Positions 1-7,184 of a stretch of DNA of 11,736 nt are shown piece by piece; position 1 is the first letter of the stretch, and each line of letters opens with the position of its first letter. The notes under the pieces were generated by a model. That model saw only the letters and a list, made by a program, of their open reading frames with translations. It was not told the origin of the DNA and searched no databases. Source of the DNA: Thermomucor indicae-seudaticae (Eukaryota; Mucoromycota; Mucoromycetes; Mucorales; Lichtheimiaceae). The stretch spans positions 1 to 11,736 of the forward strand of contig JSYX01000823.1 of assembly GCA_000787465.1 (NCBI GenBank), read 5' to 3'. Made by a program: the position numbers and the translations under genes.

Positions 1-1291
1 ACCAAGGAAATATTCCGTTTGCTCGAGCCCCTTTCCTTGCGCCGGACGGGTCAGGTTTGCCTCGCTAAAAATGTAAGTAGAACATACGCAATGGGTATCT
101 GTTTTGACAAATTATGTTGACAAAATGGCGCAAAAACTTGCTCACCTAGGTGCAAATCTAACCTCGTAACGACGCAAAGAAGGGATCAGAGCGGCGTGAA
201 TACTTCCTCAAAATTCAGTATTTAACGGACAGTCTTAAATTCTGACTTCCAGAATACTGCGAAGATTAACTGGCTCATCAAGGCCATTGTATTCGCTTTG
301 GTCGAGCCACTTCTTTACCTCTACGCGTCAGTCTACCTATCCTACCCTTTCCTATGTGTTTAAACCCGTGACAGCCAGCGGCGGAACCTGGGTTATTGTA
401 CGCCAAAGCAAGCGCTCCTGGCTTTTATGGAGAACAAAGTGGGCATGATCCCTTTGGTCCAAAAGACGATCCATTCGTGCAACCGTTTAATTTCGCTCAA
501 ACCTCGTTTGTGGAACCTTCACAATTTCTTCATGACTTTTCAGTTTTCCATTCCACTCCTTACTATCGTCGTGTTTTACTTTGGCTTTTCCAACGGTAAT
601 GAGAGCATTTGAACGACACATATTTACGGTTGATTTCTAAACGTCTTTTTTCACATACACAGGTGTTGATCTCTTTACCGGCGTGCTGGACTCGCTGGTC
701 ATTGCGTTCATATTGGCCGCTGGCGTCCATCGAATCCTGGACACCACCACACGTCAAAACGCAGAATCAGAAGAAACACCCAAACAAGAGCAACCGCCAC
801 CTCAGCGGGAGCAAGAGACAAATGGCCATGAACAACAAGAGATCAACGATTGGCCCGCCATGATCCATCCTACCGCTACCACCACCACCACCGAAAGTCC
901 CCCTCCAGTGTCTGCCGTGTCGACCTCGACGCCCGTAACGCGTAGGCAAAGGCTATTTGACGACGACTACGACAGTTTGCCTTTGCCCGCATTATCCCCT
1001 TCTCTTTCCACCAGCTCGGCAGGTTCTTCGGTTTCCTCACCATCACCACCAACACCAGACCTGCTTCGAAATAAGCGACGACTATCGCGTGTCGAGGAAA
1101 TGGTTCGACAGTTCGAAACGTTCCAGACAACGTTTGAGCAAAAACGCCGGTACAGTGAAGGATGCTCACCCGGCATGGATAAAATGTACATTCGAAGCCG
1201 GTCTTTCGGATTCAAGCCTATCGTGAATGTCTGGGAGGAACGCATTGCAGCGGCGGCAGCAGCAGCAGCTAAATGCAATCTCCCTCTTTGA
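1..1291 (+). CDS. Unrecognised multi-spanning membrane protein, 5'-partial, spliced
   Basis: I do not recognise the family. Proposed coding exons are <1-72, 253-355, 413-595 and 663-1291; they join in frame and end at TGA 1289-1291. Intron 73-252 has a GTAAGT donor, and intron 596-662 has GTAATG, a CTAAA branch-like site and an ACACAG acceptor. Intron 356-412 (GTGTTT...CAAG) is a guess needed to remove TAA 361-363; 358-408 or 331-378 would also keep frame. The encoded N-terminal part has three hydrophobic blocks: one around KAIVFALVEPLLYLYA, one around SIPLLTIVVFYFGF, and one around LDSLVIAFILAAGV. After these comes a polar tail rich in Pro, Ser, Thr and Gln, a charged stretch (VEEMVRQFETF) that could be helical, the segment RSRSFGFKPIVNVWEER, and an eight-alanine run before the end. 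The start lies left of the window. It converges on the next gene (128 nt gap). Coding status of the last exon is likely; the second intron is uncertain. Confidence 0.6.
73..252 (+). other. Intron 1 (visible) of the left-edge gene
   Basis: GTAAGT donor at 73-78 follows an open exon in phase 0. The acceptor is TTCCAG at 247-252. Candidate branch sites are CTAAC near 159-163 and TTCTGAC just before the acceptor. Splicing joins two frames that are both open and gives a continuous hydrophobic segment. At 180 nt it is longer than most introns in this window. Confidence 0.6.
1247..1270 (+). repeat. GCN trinucleotide tract encoding polyalanine
   Basis: Eight consecutive GCN codons, mostly GCA, encode eight alanines just before the C-terminal residues KCNLPL of the left-edge protein. 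Such tracts vary in length by slippage. The opposite strand also reads as polyalanine in one frame, which is a mirror effect and not a gene. Confidence 0.8.
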
Positions 1292-1419
1292 TACCATCTC
1301 CATAGCATTTCCCCCTTTTCTTGTTCTATAAACGTGTTCGTTTATGTGCTTTGTCCAGCCAATTTGAGTAGTAGATTGCACGATTGTCAATAGACTATTC
1401 ATAAAAAGTACAACATGAT

Positions 1420-2433
1420 TTAGCTGTTTGGGCAGCGGAATCCATTTGGCAACGCCGACTCGATGGTGGGTTTCCAGGCAATTCCAAGGATTTCAAAGGT
1501 TGCCTTAAAGTAGATATAATGAATCCCCAATTCCAACAAGGCCGGATATGACATCATTACCTGCAGCGTAATATTCAACGTAGGTGACGATACGGCAGAT
1601 ATCTTTTGTGGCCCACAAGCACTGTACAAATGCTCAAAGGTCGGATCACTCACGGACGGAGTTTCATAGTTGACGTCAAAGAGCATCTGGATCATGGTGT
1701 CCGTGCGTGGCATCAGCGTTAGATCTCTGGCACTGGACGACGCAAACGCCTGTCGAGTGACTTGGTCCGACATCACGAGGTCCAAGCGCAGAATCCGGGT
1801 AGGAACAAAGTTCTCTCGATTATCCAGTGTCACGTTCACGAGCCACAGTGTCCGAAGCCAGGGGTGCTGCTGATCCGGTCCCCAGTCTTCATCCTGCCGC
1901 CGTCTTCCTGCCGCTGCCAGCCGAATCTTGGGCGTCCTGGGCCAGCAAATAAATGCGAGCATGGCTCCAAGCAATATTACGCACACCAAAACGATCGCGA
2001 CCATCGTCACTCGTCGTCTTCGACTGGAGGGTCCTCGACGTGCGAGTCGCTGAAGGTCTGTCAATGACGCTGAAGAAAAGCCTTGTCGTTCTTGCTGCTG
2101 CTGCCATCCATCGTGGTCCGTCAGAAAGCTACTACTATGCAGTGGATATTGATGGTGACTGGCAGCAGTAAGGCTCTTGGTAGGGGGCTCGTCTTCTACA
2201 TAAAGCTCGTGATCTCGTGCCTTGGAAATATCGGGAGGATGGTTGGTATACGGCAGGTACGAATGTGTCCGGCCTGGCTCCTCGAATGCAAACGTCACAG
2301 CAGCTGACACGTCGGAAGCTGCTGCAGCATGAACTATGGTAGTTGAGGATGATGACCGTGATACAACGCCCTTACGGCGATTGCTAGCTTTCAATGAAAA
2401 AACAAGGTGTTGGATGGGGCTGATGGGAACCAT
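1420..2433 (-). CDS. Single-pass membrane protein with LEA-2-like domain
   Basis: Intronless frame of 337 codons, ATG at 2433, TAA at 1420-1422. The start has A at -3 and G at +4. Residues 1-137 are polar and probably disordered. A basic patch RRRR (138-141) is followed by one strong transmembrane segment (about 143-164, VTMVAIVLVCVILLGAMLAF), and then a folded-looking domain (about 195-334). The positive patch on the N-terminal side predicts a type II topology, with the C-terminal domain lumenal or extracellular; that side has two sequons, NVT (200-202) and NIT (287-289). The C-terminal domain pattern (VNVTLDNRENFVPTRILRLD, then an amphipathic beta-rich stretch ending in a conserved-looking FEILGIAWKP) resembles fungal LEA-2/TMEM106-type membrane proteins, but this rests on memory of the family's look. 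Function unknown; some relatives are vacuolar or plasma-membrane proteins. Conf. high that it is a gene, low for family. Confidence 0.82.
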   Translation of the reverse strand: MVPISPIQHLVFSLKASNRRKGVVSRSSSSTTIVHAAAASDVSAAVTFAFEEPGRTHSYLPYTNHPPDISKARDHELYVEDEPPTKSLTAASHHQYPLHSSSFLTDHDGWQQQQERQGFSSASLTDLQRLARRGPSSRRRRVTMVAIVLVCVILLGAMLAFICWPRTPKIRLAAAGRRRQDEDWGPDQQHPWLRTLWLVNVTLDNRENFVPTRILRLDLVMSDQVTRQAFASSSARDLTLMPRTDTMIQMLFDVNYETPSVSDPTFEHLYSACGPQKISAVSSPTLNITLQVMMSYPALLELGIHYIYFKATFEILGIAWKPTIESALPNGFRCPNS

Positions 2434-2746
2434 TTTCTTTGTTATTCACCTCGATGATATCGTTTGCATCGGTATGGGTCCTGCGTGTAGGTTATATCTG
2501 GACTATCATGATTACGTGGTACAGTGCTGCGTGGCATATTCTACAGTAAAGACATAAATCAGTTAAAGACACACTGTTTTATATATGTCCAAATGAATCA
2601 AGTATTCTGGCAACGCCCTCCTCATTCCCCCGGCCCCCCTTCAATGCATGATAAAACGTCTTCCATCATGACATATTCTCCTTTCAAATCCCCAATTGGG
2701 CACTATTGATTTTAATTCGAGCAATATTCTATCTGCCCAACTTTAT
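2434..2746. other. Intergenic region upstream of the LEA-2-like gene
   Basis: This 313-nt stretch separates the start of the LEA-2-like gene from the stop of RAE1; both genes read leftward. It holds a TATA-like element (2577-2585), a C-rich run at about 2618-2640 (G-rich on the transcribed strand), and a possible RAE1 poly(A) signal at its right edge. I see no further gene in it. Confidence 0.7.
2577..2585 (-). promoter_or_regulatory. TATA-like element for LEA-2-like gene
   Basis: On the minus strand the sequence reads TATATAAAA, 144 nt upstream of the start codon at 2433. It is the only good TATA match in this gap. Position and sequence fit a fungal promoter, but AT-rich matches are common by chance. 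Confidence 0.3.
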
Positions 2747-2747
2747 T
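2742..2747 (-). terminator. Possible poly(A) signal of RAE1
   Basis: The minus strand reads AATAAA here, overlapping the last base of the RAE1 stop codon (2747-2749). If used, the 3' UTR would be very short. No better AATAAA is seen in the next 150 nt. Confidence 0.3.
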
Positions 2748-4334
2748 TATCGACCTTTCGCTGGACGCGGTTTAATCTCATCATCTTTAGTGGCATGCAA
2801 GAATATTTTGTTGATCGTATTGGACGACGCAAACATATGACCCTATATATATATATATATATGCCAATTGAGAGAAAGTCGGCCGCTCAGATTGGCATAG
2901 GAAAACATACCTTTGTCCAGTCATAGCTAAGCGCATAAGCAAATATGCTTCCATTACGATTAAACGCAGTGCACGGAACCGACGTGTTCATGGATGGAAA
3001 TTGCTTTAGTTTTTGCTTACTGTCCTTGTCCCAAAAGTATATCGTGCCATCTCCACCCGCTGTAGCAAATGTGCCGTACACTGGGTGAAACGAGATATCA
3101 TTCACTGCATACACTGCCTTTGACACTTCATCCCGGTGACACTTGAACGAAAAGTTCTTCCTGTAAACCATCCATTATATCCAGATGGCTTTACGCGACA
3201 AGGTAGTAGTACACACTTACGATTGGTCTCTCTCGTCAATATATTGTATCGCAACACGGCCTTCGATTGAGCCAACAGCGTAACCTTTGCCGTCAATGAA
3301 GCAAGATATGACTCGCGTTTGCCATTTGAGCGGTGATATGATTTGCTAAGTGAAAAGAGTTTCGTAAATGCGAGCTTTATCAAGTGTGCAGCCTCAATAA
3401 TTACCTTGTATATGGTGGTAGGGTTATTCAGATCAAACAGCAAAATATGACGATCAGCCGTGCCTGCGACCAGTAAATTGCCGACGGTGTCCATGGTATA
3501 CAACCGCTCAGGTAACTGAACGCTGCCAATCGGCTGAGGTGATCGAAGGTCCCAATATTTCAGTGTCTTGTCCCAACTCCCGCTCGCTAAAATGGCTTGT
3601 CCTGGTCGGTCCAGAAACCTGACCTCCTTTACTGCTTCCGCATGCTCGGCGACCTGAGTCGTTTGGCCGGTCGTTATGTCCAACATTCTCACTGCCTTGT
3701 CGCCTCCGCCCGAAACAACTTTGGTGCCATCCTTGAAAGGATGTTGGCTAACTAGCGAAGATCCTTGCGGTTTCTTTCTTACCTTGCTCCAAGTAACGCA
3801 GAGTACGGGTGCTTCATGCGCATACATTGCCTTAGGAACTGTTTGACCAGTGGGTTGGACTTCATATATACGTGTCTATTCAGACTTTTTATATGAATAA
3901 CTGTATTATATCCGCGATAATGCTCTTGGATACTTGCTTGGCTATCCCATGACGATACAGCTAAAAAGTCGCTGGTCGGCGAGAACGCGAGGTCGGAAAT
4001 GCCATCACCGGGAGGAGAAATCACCTAAGGTTCAGATCGATCAGGCAAAAAGATCCCTTCTCTTTTTTAATTGCTGAAACAAGAGAATGCACCTCGTTCT
4101 CTTAATGTACGCTCATGGATGACTAGACGGGAAACCGTACCTCGAAATCTTTGACTTCCATGTCTGTTAAAGCAAAGTCGCTGACCATGCGCGCACAGAA
4201 AAATTGCTCATACACCTGCCAGAATTTCGGCCCCGTTAGTCCCAAAATGGCCTTCGCTGGTTTCAGCAATTGATATGAATGTCTGGCTTATTAGAATGCG
4301 TGCACTCTGTCATCTTATGGAACAGGACACTCAT
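2747..4334 (-). CDS. RAE1: Rae1/Gle2 mRNA-export WD40 protein, nine exons
   Basis: Nuclear-pore-associated beta-propeller that works in mRNA export with the Nup98-type GLEBS partner; in other eukaryotes it also acts at the spindle. Coding exons (5'->3'): 4331-4334, 4216-4251, 4141-4163, 3938-4024, 3783-3875, 3405-3731, 3221-3345, 2911-3160, 2747-2842. They total 1041 nt, 346 aa, close to the family's usual 350-370. Recognised signatures: [10 protein letters not shown] (28-37), [118 protein letters not shown], ending [12 protein letters not shown]. Every junction closes in frame, and every intron has GT-AG ends except 3876-3937, which is GC-AG. The first coding exon (ATGA) and its 79-nt intron are the least certain part; they give the family-like N-terminus MSHFG. 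It follows STT3 in the same direction, with 206 nt between. Identity is very secure. Confidence 0.95.
2844..2862. repeat. (TA)n microsatellite inside last RAE1 intron
   Basis: A 19-nt uninterrupted TA dinucleotide run lies directly against the 3' splice site of the 68-nt intron 2843-2910. On the coding strand the last repeat base pairs into the acceptor AG, so the usual pyrimidine tract is replaced by TA repeats. Confidence 0.95.
3732..3782 (-). other. 51-nt stop-free intron of RAE1
   Basis: Donor GTAAGA at 3777-3782, acceptor TTTCAAG ending at 3732. Removing it joins ...VTWSK to DGTKVVSGG, the conserved WD-repeat sequence. Its length is divisible by three and it has no in-frame stop, so retention would insert 17 residues rather than truncate. 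Confidence 0.9.
3876..3937 (-). other. GC-AG intron of RAE1
   Basis: The donor reads GCAAGT directly after codon CAA (3938-3940), and the acceptor is GAATAG. This is the classical strong GC donor form. Splicing gives [14 protein letters not shown], matching the conserved Rae1 sequence. Using the nearby GT (4 nt further in) leaves the wrong frame with every acceptor seen. Confidence 0.88.
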
Positions 4335-4540
4335 GTGGCAGCCTCTTCCCATTACGTCCTGAAACAAGCGCGTTGCTGTTGATACCCAAGCATAAACAAG
4401 GAGCGGTCGGACCAACTAGTCGCTGGTACGCGTCTTGGATCCATCAATCCGCAAAAGATAAAGGAAAGGATGCCAACTAGAAGCGAGGAGACTCTTTATG
4501 TTACAAAATGATAGGAAGAATCTTGGAGGTATACGCTTTT
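4335..4540. other. Gap between STT3 stop and RAE1 start
   Basis: 206 nt. It must hold the STT3 3' end and the RAE1 promoter and leader. I see no AATAAA on the minus strand and no clear TATA box. Two upstream ATGs lie on the minus strand (ATGGATCCAAG and ATGGGAAGAGG), so the RAE1 leader may contain short upstream frames if transcription starts far enough upstream. Confidence 0.5.
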
Positions 4541-6968
4541 TTAATCGAGGTCTTCTATAAACGAAGCGCGTTTTCTTCGCTCTTTACTCTTTTTGCTTCT
4601 CGCCGCTTTCCGTTTATTCTTCTTGCCAGCCTCGAACGCAGCAGCAGCTTTATGGCTCCGGCCCAGATTATCCAGATCTTTGACCTTGTAGATACGCACA
4701 ATCCAGTTTTCTGACGTGAATGCTTCCGTGAGCACAGACAGCTCTGGGCTCTGAGCCGGCAGACGCTGCTGCCTGACTCGGTCGAAGGGCTGCTGCCCGC
4801 CAAACAGTTCATTGAACCGGTAATAGCTCATCTTGTACATGAGCGAGTTGCGCATCGCTGGCGACGCCTGGTCGTCCACACGGTACTCGCCCGAGGGTGT
4901 GAAATAGTTCTGTTCCTTGATCTTGTCAGGCCAAACGCCCTCAGCAATACGGATCATCCACAGGTACTTGTTAATATCGTCACCAGAATATCCTAGCAGC
5001 CCGCCAAAGATCACCAACACATAGTCCACGTCGTGCTTCCGCATGATCTCGTACGCATCCTCCTCGTTCGACGACATCGCCCGTCCCACCGTCGCAATAT
5101 GAGTATTGTTCCACGTATTGTTGTCCACCAGCGTAGGTCGGTCAGCCATACCCGCAATCTGGTACCCGTAATCCCACCAAGACATGATCTTGGCATCTTC
5201 CTTGGTGTTGCGCCGCAGCCAGTAGTACGCTTCCCGAAAGTCATCAATGATATGCTGTGATCCGTCCGGGTTTCGCGATGCCAACACGATCGATGGACTC
5301 GAGTACGCGTTGGATGTCACCCAGGTGCAGTGCCACACAAACACAGTCAAAAAGAAGACGAAACTTCCTACGACAATAAACCGCGTGTCGTTGGCCAATA
5401 TTCCATAAAAGCCTCCCTTTTGGCTTGTTGCTGCCTTGTCAGAAACGCTCGTCTTTTCTTTCACTGGTTGCTGCTTATTCTTTTTCTTGTCTAAAGTGCC
5501 AGAGGATGGTGATGACGATACATCTGCGTCGCTCTGCGCTGGAGGATGCGACAAGTCGAGATAAGTGTCCAGCAGTGTCGACACAGCAATGCCAGAGCAC
5601 ACACACACAACAGGCGTGAGCGTCAGCATCAGACGGACCATGACGCCAGCAAAGTACGATGCAAAGATACCATACACGATCACAAATACATGCTCGTCCT
5701 GCAACCGTTGGAAGCACATGTAGATACCAGCTGGGAACAGGAAAACCAACATTTCCAGATCAAAGAAAAACGACGCCCACGCAGTAGGCTGATGCTCGGA
5801 AACCGACGCGATGATCGGGATGTGCACCTTAGCATACCCGGTATCCCACAGCGAGTAAAACCGGCCCGTCCATGGTGCAATGTATCCTGCCATTGTCAAC
5901 AGGACCAGCGCTGCAAATCCAACCACAAACGTGATCAGCACGAAAGCTTTCAGCATAATCTGAAACTGTTTCGCTTGAAGGTGTCCGCGAAGCAGTTCGA
6001 CAAACGCCATAATCTGGCATAATCCAAACACACCTACACACGTTCTCTTTAGCTTGCCTTTCTTTTTTTCTCTCTGTGTGCAGTACTACCCACCCAAGGC
6101 AGCCATATGTTCCGAGGTGCGTGTCGGCTGGAATCCGACAAAGGGGATCTGCATCGACATCAGGGTGCCCAGCACGTAAAACGTAGAATACGCAACATAG
6201 ACCCGACTCGAAAACCGACCCATCAGCATCAGCACAAACACATGAAGCGGAATCAAGTTGATGATAAAGACGTAGCCGCCCCACGCAGCCACCATGTAAA
6301 AGTAAAAGAACGCCGTCAACGCTCCGTACAACGCTGACCCCAACTTGAGCGCCTTGATCCACAAGTAAAACGTCATCATCAGCAAAAAGATCGCAATACC
6401 CTCATTGTCGTACGATCCCGCAACCGACCGCGAGATATACCCGGGCGCAATCCCGATAAACGCTGCCGCCAACAAGCCTGCCGACGTATCCTTGAGTTCA
6501 GACGTCAAAAGGTACGTTGCCAGCGCTGTCAAGCCCGAAAACATCGGTGCCAACAAGACGCACACGTTACGGATATCGACTGGGAAATGCAGGTAGTGCA
6601 GCACGTTGTGGATAATCGCAGACGTGACCATCAATCCAGGATACACCGTGCCTCCCACAACGCGTCCAAGTGGGTACCATGACCGGTCGTCGAACCAGTT
6701 CCAAAACTCGTAAAACCCATCTTTGACAAGCATCCGCGTTGCACGATAGTTGAACCTATTGCAATCCCCCACCATCATTCATACATCCATTAGGTTTCCT
6801 TTGCTGATGGCTGCACTAAACGCGAAATTACCAGGGGTCAAACTCATGAATGACAGATTCATAACGAACAATACTGAACAGACGCGATGAAAAAGCAGCC
6901 GCGGCAATTAAGCCAAGAATGGCTGTTTTCAGCAATGTCTTTTGGTTCCCGACCTCCAGGACAGCCAT
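4541..6968 (-). CDS. STT3: Oligosaccharyltransferase catalytic subunit Stt3
   Basis: Transfers the lipid-linked oligosaccharide to Asn in N-X-S/T sequons at the lumenal face of the ER. Exons: 6832-6968, 6094-6755, 4541-6033 (2292 nt, 763 aa; known fungal Stt3 proteins are about 720-760). Introns 6756-6831 (GTAATT...AATAG) and 6034-6093 (GTGGGT...GTGTAG, CTAAA branch site) close in frame. Start ATG 6968 has A at -3. Visible landmarks: first acidic motif HEFDPWFN (Asp44), second SYDNEG (Asp162), SVSE motif (343-346), WWDYG (552-556), DxxKxxxM motif at 619-626, and the conserved double sequon NNTWNNT (about 571-577). Many hydrophobic helices fill the first 500 residues. A Ser/Lys-rich loop of about 40 residues (about 435-475) and a strongly basic C-terminal tail look lineage-specific. 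No damage seen. Its leader overlaps the 3' region of the upstream PP2A-B55 gene. Confidence 0.98.
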
Positions 6969-7022
6969 TATGCAAGTCGATGAGGTGGGTGACGGAAAAA
7001 AAAGGTAGCCAAGCTTAAAGGC

Positions 7023-7028
7023 TTTATT
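7023..7028 (-). terminator. Poly(A) signal of PP2A-B55
   Basis: AATAAA on the minus strand, 157 nt downstream of the B55 stop at 7185 and only 55 nt upstream of the STT3 ATG. Cleavage 10-30 nt beyond it would place the B55 transcript end inside the STT3 promoter or leader. Confidence 0.5.
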
Positions 7029-7184
7029 ATCGGGTCTTGAAATGAAGGATGTGCAGCTTTGTGATTGGCAGCATCATGCAAAAGAAGACAATGCGGTTAC
7101 CGAACCTTTGCCAGCAAAGCGGTCATTCAAGGAGCGACCTTTTGATATTGAAACAAGCCAAATGCTCGTAAAAGGTATCTCTTG

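Noticed and set aside
396..599. 67-codon plus-strand frame overlapping the proposed membrane exon
   Set aside because: The alternative frame is hydrophobic, continues after splicing at 596 into the last exon, and so is preferred.
967..1308. Minus-strand polyalanine-containing frame
   Set aside because: It mirrors the GCN tract and exon of the left-edge gene; no splice or start support.
2844..2862. TA run as a promoter TATA box
   Set aside because: It is inside an RAE1 intron whose splicing restores the conserved C-terminus; a microsatellite explains it better.
5546..6022. 158-codon open frame on the plus strand
   Set aside because: It lies fully opposite the conserved STT3 third exon, and its composition (His, Arg, Gln-rich, no motif) is that of an antisense shadow.
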